Positions 17,618 to 27,558 of a DNA stretch of 64,000 nucleotides are shown piece after piece (position 1 is the first letter of the stretch; each line of letters begins with the position of its first letter). This DNA is from Sipunculus nudus (taxonomy: Eukaryota > Annelida > Sipuncula > Golfingiida > Sipunculidae): assembly GCA_026874595.1 (NCBI GenBank), contig CM049308.1:13102001-13166000 (forward strand), given 5' to 3'. A program made the translations under genes and the position numbers. Below the pieces are notes generated by a model. The model saw only the letters and a list, made by a program, of their open reading frames with translations, did no database searches and was not told the DNA's origin.

Positions 17618-20407
17618 TTATTGTTGATTTTGTTCTTCTAGAATGTAATCTAGAGGGGACTTTATTTTTATATTGTTTTTTGGTTGTGTGTAATCGTGTT
17701 GATATTTAAGTAATTTTATTGTGTCCAGTTCTTTTATTCTTTCATAGGAGTTTGTTGCTTGTTCTTTTAAATATTCAGTGATTTTGGGGGTGTTTGTTTT
17801 TTCTCTTAATTCGTCTGTTTTTCTTAGTTTGTGTGTTCTGAGAATGGCTCTCAGTGCTTTATTTTGTGTGATTTCTAATTTATTTAACATTGTTTTTCCT
17901 GCGCCTAGGAACGCAATGGACCCATATGTGCCTATAGGGCGGATCCATTGTTTGTACAGGTAGCTGGCCGTTTCTGTTTTCGGTCCGTCATGTTTGTAGC
18001 ACAGAGCTTTTAGAATATTTACTCTGTTCCACATTCTTTGGATTATATTTTCGATGTGTGGTTTCCAGGTGGCTCTTGAGTCGAATGTTACACCTAGAAA
18101 TTTTGCCTCTTTGTGTTCTTTGAGGTCCTCTCCTAATAATTCTAGGGGCTCGAAATATTTGGGTTTTTTAGCTTTTGTGAATAAAACAGTTTGTGTTTTT
18201 GAGGGGTTTAAGCGGACTCTCCAGTCGTCGCACCAATCTTCTATTCTTTGTAATTGGGCCTGTACTTTATTTCTGGAGTATTTTGGGTTCGTGTCGGTCG
18301 ACCAGATGGCGATGTCGTCAGCGTATTGTGATACGCATAGTTGTTGTCCTGATTTGGGTATGTCATTTACATACATTATGTATAGTAGAGGGCTGAGAAC
18401 AGAGCCCTGGGGGGTCCCTGCTTTAAGAGTTATTTCCTGTGATAAGGTCCCTTTAACTTTTACTCTAAGTGTCCTGTTGTGTAAAAAGGATGAAATTAGT
18501 CTGATTATTTTATTTGGTAGATGGGATTTCATTAGTTTGTATCTGATTCCGTCGGACCATACGGAGTCAAAAGCCTTTTCCACATCGAGGAATGTGGCCA
18601 GGGTATATTGACTCCGTTTAAAACCTGTGGTTATTGATTGGCTAAGTCGGAGGATGTGGTCGGTGGTGGATCTGCCCGCTCTGAACCCGGACTGATCTTG
18701 GTTAAAAAATGGGCCCCCCAATTCGGGAGGTCGGTTGTCCAAAAACGTGGTTATCCTATTTTTTAGGATTTTTTCAAATAATTTTCCTATGCAGGGGAGT
18801 AAGCTGATAGGTCTGAAATTTGTTGGTTTGTCTTGTGTTTTGCCGGGTTTTGGAATCATTGTGACTACGGCTTTTTTCCAATCGTCTGGGAAGTATCCCC
18901 AGTTAATGCAAAGTGTGTATAATTTCGCTATTCTTTCTAAACAGGTGTCGGGGAGTTTTTTTAATATTACGTAGTTAATGTTGTCTTCGCCTGGGGCTGA
19001 TTTTCCCTTGGCTGTTTTAAGTGCGCGTTTTATTTCAATTAGCGCAACGGGCCTGACTGCGGGATCATTATCATCTGTTTCATTTATTTGTGTTTGTAAT
19101 GGTTTGAATAAAGTCGGGTTGATTTCTATAGTTTCAGTTACTGTATCATAGAGTTCCTCATTAAAATCTTCATCTTCTGGTGTTGTGTGTATTTTTTCCA
19201 GTGTGTTCGCGAATAAATCTGCTTTGCTTTGTGGGGTTTCGGCTACAGAGCCGTCGGGTTTTAACAGCGGTTGGGATTGCCCTGTGCTGGGATTTGATCT
19301 TGTGTTTGAATATTGTTTGAATTTTTTCCAAAATTGTTTTGTGTTTGTTTTATCATCTAAGCTATTTATGTAGTCTGTCCATTGTGTGCGTTTTTGTTCT
19401 AGGATAGCTTTTTGTGTTAGTTTATTTATTCTGTTATATAAATGGTTCGCTTCGGTCGTGCGGGCCCATTTTTGATAATTTCGGACTCGGCGACGCAGTT
19501 TTACAAGTTCCCTGATTCTGGGCGTGAAGTGCCACCAATTTCTATTTTTATTTATTTTTTCGGGCGCTACTATATTAATAGCTTCGGTGATGGACTGGGT
19601 CATCTCGTATGTCAAGTTATCGATCTGGAGGTGGGTAATAACATCCGCCTCGTCAGGATCGGTCATTTTTTCGTCCGTGTATTTTTGGAATTTTTCCCAG
19701 TCTGCGTTTTTCAGGTCTCTGAATTTTTTGGGGGGCGCGACCTGTGGTGCCCAGTTTATATCTAAATGGATTGGGAGATGATCTGAACCTATATCCTCTC
19801 CCACATAGTATTCAGAACTTAAAGCTAATTCTGGCGTGGCTAGAGCGAGGTCTAGTATGTTCCACGCTCCGTTTGCGGTGTTAAAGTAAGTCGGGTTTTC
19901 GTCATTTAATAGTATTAAATTACCGTCTGAGAGTTCATTCATTAATATTCTCCCAGACTCGTTTGTGTATCGCGCTCCGTAATTTTCATGAGGGGCGTTC
20001 AGGTCTCCGAGGATTATGTAATTTTTGCTGTTATTTCTGATTTTTTGGAATATTTGCGGTTGTAATTTGTTTTGTGGCGGATTGTAATAAACTATTATAT
20101 CTAGGGGGGAGGTTGTGTTTTGTTCGTTGTTTATGCGCACGGAGAGAGCTTCTGCTTTAAAATGCCCGAACCATTTGTTTATAGTATAGTTTAGTTGTCT
20201 GTCTATACAAATGGCCGTGCCCCCTCCGGCTCCTGTTTTTCTGTCTGCTCTGATTAAGTCATAGGGTCCCATTGAGAAATGGGTGCCTGGTTTGAGTTTT
20301 GTTTCTGTTATCAGAGCAATTTGTATGTTGTTTCTTGTTAAATAATTTAATAAACTTTGTTTTTTGGTGGTGAGACTGTTTGTGTTAATGTGTATGATCT
20401 TGAGTTT
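17618..20407 (-). CDS. Family B ORF2, endonuclease/reverse transcriptase (B1)
   Basis: The first ATG (20272, 'MGPYDLIRAD') lies inside the endonuclease domain. The open frame continues upstream without ATG through 'ALITETKLKPG' and 'KLKIIHINTNSL' (to about 20407), which are the expected first strands of the domain, so the protein must begin upstream of that ATG. Motifs after it: 'YYNPPQ', 'GDLNAPH', 'GSDHLPI', then 'KSAPGEDNINY', 'FLDVEKAFD', 'GTPQGSVLSP', 'YADD'. No RNase H. About ten residues differ from B2. Nine A at the ORF junction (seven in B2 and B4) shift the frame relation to ORF1, so expression in this copy is doubtful. Confidence 0.9.
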   Translation of the reverse strand, partial: KLKIIHINTNSLTTKKQSLLNYLTRNNIQIALITETKLKPGTHFSMGPYDLIRADRKTGAGGGTAICIDRQLNYTINKWFGHFKAEALSVRINNEQNTTSPLDIIVYYNPPQNKLQPQIFQKIRNNSKNYIILGDLNAPHENYGARYTNESGRILMNELSDGNLILLNDENPTYFNTANGAWNILDLALATPELALSSEYYVGEDIGSDHLPIHLDINWAPQVAPPKKFRDLKNADWEKFQKYTDEKMTDPDEADVITHLQIDNLTYEMTQSITEAINIVAPEKINKNRNWWHFTPRIRELVKLRRRVRNYQKWARTTEANHLYNRINKLTQKAILEQKRTQWTDYINSLDDKTNTKQFWKKFKQYSNTRSNPSTGQSQPLLKPDGSVAETPQSKADLFANTLEKIHTTPEDEDFNEELYDTVTETIEINPTLFKPLQTQINETDDNDPAVRPVALIEIKRALKTAKGKSAPGEDNINYVILKKLPDTCLERIAKLYTLCINWGYFPDDWKKAVVTMIPKPGKTQDKPTNFRPISLLPCIGKLFEKILKNRITTFLDNRPPELGGPFFNQDQSGFRAGRSTTDHILRLSQSITTGFKRSQYTLATFLDVEKAFDSVWSDGIRYKLMKSHLPNKIIRLISSFLHNRTLRVKVKGTLSQEITLKAGTPQGSVLSPLLYIMYVNDIPKSGQQLCVSQYADDIAIWSTDTNPKYSRNKVQAQLQRIEDWCDDWRVRLNPSKTQTVLFTKAKKPKYFEPLELLGEDLKEHKEAKFLGVTFDSRATWKPHIENIIQRMWNRVNILKALCYKHDGPKTETASYLYKQWIRPIGTYGSIAFLGAGKTMLNKLEITQNKALRAILRTHKLRKTDELREKTNTPKITEYLKEQATNSYERIKELDTIKLLKYQHDYTQPKNNIKIKSPLDYILEEQNQQ

Positions 20408-20559
20408 GTCGTTTGGGGTGTTAGTTGGGGGGCTAGTGTTATCTATATTATTATTTACAATATTGAATGCTATTTTTTTTTGGGTTGTTTCAGCGGGATA
20501 AGGCAGGAAATTCCTGTCTGTAAAGACTGTTATTTTGTTTAGTTTTCATTATATTTGCT

Positions 20560-22233
20560 TCAACAGTGCGTGGATGCACTGTGAAGTGGTAGGCTTGTCG
20601 GTGTCCTACTGCTAGGATATTGCAGATTTCTGCTAGTGATCTTTTCGGGCAGTAATTCTGTCATAGCGAAGGCCAAGTAGGTTAAGTTTTTTGTTGCTTG
20701 TATTTCTCTGTTATTTTCCTGTGTGTTTAATTGTGGTGTGTTTTTTATTGTGTTGTTACCCCATGCAGGGCGGCTTGGGGCTGGGGCGGGGAGGAGTGGG
20801 ATTTTGTTTGTTTTTTCTTTGTTAAGTTTTTCGTTTATTCTGTAGTCCGAATTTGCCTTTTTGTAGATGGGACAGGACTTGTAGCTGGCTATATGCTGCC
20901 CATTGCAGTTTGCGCATTTTGCGCTCTGTTTCGGCTTGTCGCAGTCTTTTAGTGTGTGTCCTTGTGTGCCACAACGGAGACACCGGGGCTGTAAGTTGCA
21001 TTTTTTTGCTGAGTGGCCAAATCTTTGGCAATTGTAGCACTGAGCTACTTCACTCAACTCTTGGTATTCAGTCATTTTGTATGTTTTGTGTCCTAGTCTG
21101 ATGTTTGTTTGTTGTGCTGTTTTGTATTGTTGGGTGGTTGCAAAAGTAAGTTTTATAACTTTACTTTTGCCTAGTCTGTGTGCTTCTGTTACTCCTAGGG
21201 CTGTGAGTTCTTCGGTGATTTGTTGTGCGGTCGTTTCGTCTGGGATTCCTTTAATGACTCCCTTTGTTTGTTTTTTGGTGTTTGTCTTGTTGATCAGTTT
21301 GTTTGTTGTAGTTTCTGTTACTTGTAGTGCTGGGAGAGTGTCCATGTTGGTGTCATCTGTTGTGTTTTGATTTCCGTTGGTCGGTTGTGGGTTTGTGTTT
21401 TGTTTGTTTGGTTGCTGTTGGGTGTATGGGGAGGTCGATTTTTTTGGTTTTTTGTTTGATTTTGGTGGTTGTGTGGGACTTGTGGTGTCGTTTGTGGGTG
21501 ACATTTTCCTTTTTGGTGATGCTGTGGGTTTTGTGCTATTTGTTAACATTTGAACTTGAGTTTGGATGGGTGTTGTGTCCGCTAGTTTGAGTTGTCTTCT
21601 CGCTGATGGGTTTGTGTATGCGGGTTTACTGTTTGTTGTGTTTAAATCCCTATCAAGGGTTTGTAGTGCTGCTTCACAGCTTTGTAGTTTTGGTGTGTTT
21701 GTGGTTTGTTTTTCGTCTGTCGGGTGATATGTTTTGTTTTGTTTTGGTTGTTCTTGAGTTGTTTTTTTGTCCAGATTTTTTTTGTTGATTTTGTCCATGT
21801 TTTGTGGGTCAGTGTTTTGTTCAGGGTTTTGGGGTTTTTCTGTGTTGTTGGTGCTAACCTGCTGTGGTTGATTTGTCATTGGAGTGTTTTCTGATTTGTT
21901 TTTGTTTTGTTCACTAATGATTTTTCTCATCTCTTTTATTTCATTAGTCATGTGCCTGATTAAGTCTCTCTGTTCGGCTAATTCTTGTTTTTGTGTGGCG
22001 ATAGTCTCCCTTAGGAGATCTATCAGTGATTGTGTGTTTTCCTCGACATTTTGTGTTTTTTTGTTTTCTTTGTGTGTTTGGTTTTCAGCTTGTTTTTTCT
22101 TGGGGTCTTTCTTTAGTTTTGGTTTTGTTGTATCCTGTTTTGTCATTTTTCCTTTGTTTACTTTGGCCCTACATGTATCCATAAAATCCACTGCTGGGAT
22201 CATTGTTGGTTTAGTTCCAGTGCGGGCGGCCAT
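20560..22233 (-). CDS. Family B ORF1, Gag-like zinc-knuckle protein, C-terminus frameshifted (B1)
   Basis: 557 residues instead of the 580 in B2. One extra base near 20637 shifts the frame, so the C-terminal sequence after 'AMTELLPEK' is replaced by an unrelated tail ending 'SASTHC'. All three knuckles and the coiled coil come before the shift and are intact. The extreme Gln/Asn/Thr/Pro/Lys content of the middle third reflects the A+C-rich sense strand. Confidence 0.88.
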   Translation of the reverse strand: MAARTGTKPTMIPAVDFMDTCRAKVNKGKMTKQDTTKPKLKKDPKKKQAENQTHKENKKTQNVEENTQSLIDLLRETIATQKQELAEQRDLIRHMTNEIKEMRKIISEQNKNKSENTPMTNQPQQVSTNNTEKPQNPEQNTDPQNMDKINKKNLDKKTTQEQPKQNKTYHPTDEKQTTNTPKLQSCEAALQTLDRDLNTTNSKPAYTNPSARRQLKLADTTPIQTQVQMLTNSTKPTASPKRKMSPTNDTTSPTQPPKSNKKPKKSTSPYTQQQPNKQNTNPQPTNGNQNTTDDTNMDTLPALQVTETTTNKLINKTNTKKQTKGVIKGIPDETTAQQITEELTALGVTEAHRLGKSKVIKLTFATTQQYKTAQQTNIRLGHKTYKMTEYQELSEVAQCYNCQRFGHSAKKCNLQPRCLRCGTQGHTLKDCDKPKQSAKCANCNGQHIASYKSCPIYKKANSDYRINEKLNKEKTNKIPLLPAPAPSRPAWGNNTIKNTPQLNTQENNREIQATKNLTYLAFAMTELLPEKITSRNLQYPSSRTPTSLPLHSASTHC

Positions 22234-22500
22234 ATTGCTAGTAGCAGATTGGCCCCCGCTTTTGTTTGTGTTTTATTTTAATCCTAATTAGGTGTTTATG
22301 AGTTTAGTAGCGTTAGCGTCACTTACTTGTTTCTGGTCTCAGAGTGCATGCGCGTATGTAATTTCACTTACTTTACTGTGTTTGTGTATGTCTATCTTGT
22401 TTCTGTGTCTTGAATTCGTATTTGGCGTCTGTATCTTGTTTGATCTTGTAGTCTTTGTCTTTAAGTTGTTGTTTCTCTATGTGTTGTTGATGATGCTTGT

Positions 22501-22528
22501 TAGTCCTAAGAAGGACTGTTTGGGTGGC
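22501..22528 (-). promoter_or_regulatory. Leader motif with AGTCCT hairpin, shared with family A
   Basis: On the sense strand GCCACCCAA is followed by ACAGTCCT, TTCT, AGGACTA. Nearly the same string stands in the leader of family A (A6, 48110-48138), although surrounding sequences differ. Immediately upstream in sense is an imperfect hairpin at 22540-22577 with CAGTCAG/CTGACTG ends. Role unknown; an RNA structure or a protein-binding palindrome are both possible. Confidence 0.6.
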
Positions 22529-22669
22529 GCCGGCCGGCCCAGTCAGACTTAACACAATGTGTAAGTTTCACTGACTGAGCTAACACGGTGCTAATTGGAG
22601 ATGGTCTGGTGATCTTCTTAATTAGTGTCAGGTATCACAAAGGATGCTGGAGGCTGGTGGCTGGAGAGT

Positions 22670-22685
22670 CTCACTGGCACGTCCG
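22670..22685 (-). promoter_or_regulatory. CGGACGTGCC motif near B1 5' end (possible downstream promoter element)
   Basis: Sense CGGACGTGCCAGTGAG. It matches family A's CGGACGTGCCTGGGAG (47965-47980) at 14 of 16 positions and lies some 25 to 30 bases from each 5' end. Internal promoters of Jockey-type elements use a DPE with core RGWYV at about +28, which GGACG fits. Start-site position is not visible, so this remains a proposal. Confidence 0.5.
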
Positions 22686-22716
22686 CACGGTACGGTGGTC
22701 AGTGAGCGTGTGTGTG

Positions 22717-22729
22717 GTGATATGGATAC
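22717..22729 (-). other. Junction box, N2 3' end / B1 5' end
   Basis: Sense: TATC run, GTATCCATATCAC, then a short CA-rich filler and the B start at GCTCACTG. The filler differs between D, B1 and B2, which is typical of 5' junctions of non-LTR insertions. Confidence 0.75.
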
Positions 22730-24203
22730 GATAGATAGATAGATAGAACTAGTATTTTGAGTCACTAGACAGACACGGTTGAGGTGGTCTGGGACCACCG
22801 CCCCGGCCTGTCTCTTTAGACTATAATTTTGATGTCGAAAATTGCCACACAAGCCAAGCCAAGGAGCCGCGAAAGCCACCAGCACGCACCCGCACCGGTG
22901 ACCGTGAAAGCTACATCATCCACACCCACAAAGCCCCGAGCGGGCCACTCACCGCACGGATATCATCAGCAAAGCCGCTGCCCCCACGATCCCGGTCGCG
23001 AGCGACATCCCCGAGCAGAATGCGCACCACAACAGAGAGACCCCAACACAAGCAGGGAAACCCAGATCGCCGCCAGAACAACCTCTACCGCGAAGAGCCG
23101 GACTTCCTGTGACTTGGGTCGGGCAGGCTGTCTTGGCTTGGTCTTCAGCTGGTCCCCGAGCAGTGGGCCTAAAGTTGTCTGTCTGCCCACTGTCAGGGAT
23201 TCTTGGCTTGTCTTGCTAGTCTTGACTTGGGTTCCGGCTGTCGGGGTGGACTTGTCTTCTCTTGGCTTGTCCTAGGGCTACCAGTCTTGACTTGTCTTGA
23301 GGCTTGGTCTTGGGTCTTGGTCTTGTGGCAGGCAGCGGACCTAAAGTTGTCTGTCTGTCCGCTGCCAGGTCGATCAGTGATTGATTAGTCCTAAATAGGA
23401 CTGTTGGGGGGGGGGGGGGGGTAGTCCTAAAAAGGACTGTTGGGGGTCTTGTCTGGTCTGTCTGGAGCTGTCCCGGTGTAGGTCTGGGTAGTCGTCTTGG
23501 AAGTTGCTGTCAGTGGGCGGATGGGGTGTGCGCTCGTCTGGGTGCCCTCTATTCTTCCGCTGGTGGTGTGGGGGGGCTGCCGCAGTACTTGCGCGTCGGT
23601 GTCGGATGCTGCTGTTGGTGGTTGTCAGGGGTAGTAGTTGTCCTTGGTGGGGGTGGGGGGGGCCGTAGATTTCTTTATAATTTTATAAGTATCACATGGG
23701 ATTTTTTAAGAAAATACCTCATGATCATTTACCCTTATATTGTCCTAAATGAGATATCTATATGAGATATCTTTATAGTTAGAAATCTAGCCGGCCGGTG
23801 GAGCTCTCAGTTTGTACTTTTATATTAAGTATCACATAAATATTTATAAGAAATATTTACGATCATGTACTTTTATAGGAAATACTTATAAGAAGTATTT
23901 TTATATAAGCGCAGACTGAGAGAAAAGGGGGCGGGGGTAGTTGAGGCTAGTGGCGGCATCAGTTTCCATCCACTTGCTAGTGGCCGGCTTCAGTTTCCAT
24001 GCCACTGGTCTGCCGGAGGTGCTGTAAATTACTAATAAGATCTATAATTATACCTTATATATGAGCGTCGGATAACCAGATATTGCGTCGATATTGTGAA
24101 AAATACAAAAACAAAAGGGAGAAAAACCGGTAAAAATCATAAAAAACGTGGGTTAGTGTGCATGAAAAAATGATGAGTGAGGTGGTGTATTTACATGAAT
24201 TGT

Positions 24204-24235
<32 letters not shown>

Positions 24236-27200
24236 GTTAAAAGTTAATGGTGTATAAAACAGCATGGTGCATTTTTTGTACATGGGTTTAGTATGGCTCT
24301 ATTCTAATTGGGTGTGTATTAGTATTGGTTAGTGGATCGGTGTTGTGTCGGTGAATATGTATTTTCCAGAGTTGTGTCTTGTTTTAATCTCCGGCAATAA
24401 TAGTGTCCCGGTTTGGGCACTTTGCCTTCGATTTGTGTTATTATTGTTCTTTAATAAAGTATTGTGTATTGCTGAGTATTAATTGTTCTGTGTTCCTTGT
24501 AGTTTTTGCTTTTATTTTGTTTGGTTTTTATTTTATGGAAAGGTAAAACGCGTCTCGTCCGAGCCGGCGAATTACTCATCCCATATCAGGTGACTTTAGG
24601 TGTGTTGTTTAATTGAAGATGTTTTGAATAAATCTCCGACAATAGTAGTGACCCGGTTTGGGCACTTTGTCTTTGATTTATGTCATTATTGTTCTTTATT
24701 AAAATATTGTGTATTACTGAGTGTTATTTGTTCTATGTTCCTTGTAGTTTTTGCTTTTATTCTGTTTGGTTTTTATTTTTATTTTTATTTTTGTGGGAAG
24801 GTAAAACGCGTCTCGACCGAGCCTGCGAATTACTCATCCCATATTTGGTGATGTTTGGTATGTTGTTCAATTGAAGATGTAATGAATAAATCTCAGACAA
24901 TAGTAGTGACCCGGTTTGGGCACTTTGTCTTTGATTCATGTTGTTGTGGGTTTTAATAAAGTTTTAGCTTAATATAAGGATGTTGTTTTGTTGTTTTTAA
25001 GGTGTTAGGGAGGTTGTATTTTTCTAGACTGGTAAGTGGATGTTTTTGGGCGGGGGCGGTTTGCGCTCTTTTATGTGCTCTCTAATTTTTGTGTTTGTAC
25101 TGGGAGGGGGGGGGGGGGGGGACGAGTGTAGTGGGGTTTGTTTACTGTGAGAGTTGTGTTTTTTGTTCGTGTGTGGTTTTTCTTTGTTGTCATGTCGGGG
25201 CGAGTGCTTTATTTTATTTTGAGTGTGGGTTTTATTATCGTTTTGTTAGGAAATGGGTGGTTTTTGTGGTTTATTTTTATTGTTATATTGTTTGGGAGTC
25301 GGTTTGGTCGGGGGGCGGGGCTGATATGTTAATTAGGGGATGCCAGCTGCAGGGGAGTGCAGGTATTGTGTTCCTCTGCAGCTAGGATCCGATGATTAAT
25401 TGATGGTCGGGGTGTTTTTTCTATTTTCCTATGCCTAATAGTTTTAAGGATATTTATTTATTTTCGTCAAAATTTCGTAGGGTTTTAGTATGGATAGAGT
25501 TTTTTGGGTTCCGTAAATTTCGAGTTTCTATTATTATTTCAAGTATGTTTGTTTCGTTCCTAAACTTGGTACGGGCCGTAGTTTTGATGAAAAGTTTGTA
25601 TGAAAGGATGGGGCGTATTCGAGGGTCGTGGGTCAATTAATGTAGGTCGCGGCCCCGGCCTAGTGCCATGGCTTGACCTGTTGGTTGATTGTTGTGTTTT
25701 GTGGTATGTAAAACAGGGGATGCCAGCTGCAGCGGGGTAAGTTGTGTACCCGCCGCAGCTAGGATCCGATGTTTGATTGATGGTCTGGGTGTTTTTTTCT
25801 AATTTTCTGGGCCTGATATTTCTTATAATTTTTATTATTTTTCGACGTAATTTCGTGAAACTCGGGAATGGATAAAGTTTAGTGTGTCCTGTTAATTTGG
25901 GGTTTCTATTACTATTTTAAGTGCGTAAATTTTGTTCCTGAAATTTGTACGGGCCGATGTTCAGTAACTAATTTGTGTGGAGGGATGGGATCCATCCATA
26001 ACCGTTACACCGCTCAGGCAATAACTAGGGTTTCTACGCCGCAGTTTTGCCTCTTCGGGTCCCCCTCATTCTGCACTGAGGTCGCCAGAACTGACACGCC
26101 AGCTAGCCAGCTAGGTCCGGCCCGCCCTCGCCAACCGTCAACCACCGAGGAATCCCCCAGGTGTTCCGGGAGCCTGAGCCTCGCAACCTGCCAGTAATGT
26201 CCGAGCGCTACCGGCCTGCCCCTGGACTATTCGCAGTCCCGTCATGAGCCTTGTCCCTTTCGACCAGGTACAGCTCTCGTTCGATCGGAGCCTTCTCGGG
26301 AGCCTTCTCGGGAGCCTTCTCTGGTGCTTTTGCCATCATGTCTTGAGCCTTGTCCCTGCTGGTCCTGACCGGACCCCCGGTTATTTTGACGTCTTGGAGC
26401 CTTGTCCCTGATCCTTTCGGGATCCCCGTAACTTTTTCCACCAAACGGCTGGCTCTACAGGGCCAGGTTCCATACTGCCGGCAACAGGCTGGCCTACTCT
26501 TCTATCGAAAAACAGTATGGGGTCTTTTACGTGCCCGTCCCCTTCTGGACACGGGACCGCCATTTAACGTCCTCATCCGATGGACGGCCCGTGTTTGTCT
26601 TTTGCAGGCGGGCGCTGCGGTGCCCCGGAGCCTTTCTACCCTTCCCCCACTTTCTCTAGTGGGGTGATAATACTGGGTTTCCGTCTGCCACTGATCTTTT
26701 GCCAGTCGAGCCACATTTTGAGGAGGGATGGGATGTCTTAGGGGTCAATTAATGTAGGTTGCGGCCCCTACCTAGTGCCTTGGCCTGACCTGTTAATTGA
26801 TGCTTAATGCGTGTTGTATACCAAACAGGGGATGCCAGCTGCAGCGGGATAAGCATTGTTCCCGCCGCAGCTAGGATCCGATGCTTAGTTGATGGTCGGG
26901 CCGGTTTTTTACTGATTTTGGCATTAATTTTTTTCCAAAATTTCTATTTTTATTTGCCGAAACTTCTTAATGTTTAAGTCTAGGGCGGGTTCTGTGGGTT
27001 TTGAGGAAATTGGGGTTGTATTTTATTTTCCAGTTTGTTAATTTGGTTGCTAAAGTTGGTACGGGGCGTTGTTTCGCTTATAAATTTTGGAGGGCCGGGG
27101 AGTGATTTTTCTTTAGTTTTGAACCTTATGTAAACTCGTTAATATTTGGTTTTTAATTTAGAAATTTGGGGGAGTGGAAGATTTTAGAAAGTTCTTTTGG

Positions 27201-27252
27201 TTTTCGCTATAATTTTGGGCTTTGGGGAATAATAGGTTGGTTAATTTTGGGG
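22730..27252 (-). mobile_element. Family N unit, copy N2 (interrupted by A7)
   Basis: 3.78 kb without A7 and its duplication. Same layout as N1: TATC tail at the left end, TAGTCTAAAGAGACA block, AGTCCT hairpins around a G run (about 23388-23440), fold-back, poly(T) at about 24208-24235, ~250-bp repeats at about 24400-24980, and hairpin repeats at 25336, 25716 and 26828. It is closer to N3 than to N1, for example in the extended TTTTTA run near 24780. No gene seen. Confidence 0.75.
25992..26721 (-). mobile_element. Family A retrotransposon, copy A7 (5'-truncated)
   Basis: 730 bp: the 3' UTR and only the last ~28 codons of ORF2 (from about 26636). Flanked by GGAGGGATGGGAT at 25979-25991 and 26722-26734, a 13-bp duplication of N2 repeat sequence. 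Not functional. Confidence 0.93.
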
Positions 27253-27265
27253 GTGAAATGGATAC
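27253..27265 (-). other. Junction box, B2 3' end / N2 5' end
   Basis: Sense CTAAGGCCC, GTATCCATTTCAC, N start; identical to the B1/N1 and B3/N3 junctions. Confidence 0.75.
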
Positions 27266-27558
27266 GGGCCTTAGTTGTGCTTAATTGATTGTGGAGACCT
27301 TGTATGCAAATTAGGGGATGCCCGCTGCAGGGGTCTAATTTACCTCTGCAGATTCGATCCCCCTGTTGCTCGAAGGTCGGGGTGTGTTGAATGGAGGTCA
27401 GGTCGGTTTACAGGTGCGGGGTCGCGACCCATATTGCTGACCTCTTGTTTTTGTGAGTGTTGGGTTCTGTGTTGTGTGTATCCGTTGAGAAGGCTTGTTG
27501 GTGTAGTTTTTTGGATGTTTAATATATAGTTTATTTGTTTTATTAATTATTTACTATG

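Larger units (their letters stand above)
9785..22716 (-). mobile_element. Family B retrotransposon, copy B1 (split by A2)
   Basis: Essentially full-length B element of about 5.4 kb. Its last 17 bases are at 9785-9801 and the remainder at 17342-22716; A2 sits between with the 12-bp duplication TTAGTTGTGCTT at 9790-9801 and 17330-17341. Sense order: leader (22716-22234) with the CGGACGTGCC motif and hairpins, ORF1, ORF2, and a 3' UTR (17617 down to 17342, then 9801-9785) with a CAGCTGCAG half-hairpin at 17373. Both ORF boundaries carry small slips compared with B2 (one extra base near the end of ORF1, two extra A at the ORF junction), so this copy is probably inactive. Confidence 0.9.

Noticed and set aside
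18054-18611. 185-codon plus-strand frame opposite B ORF2
   Set aside because: Shadow of the reverse transcriptase gene in the complementary strand.
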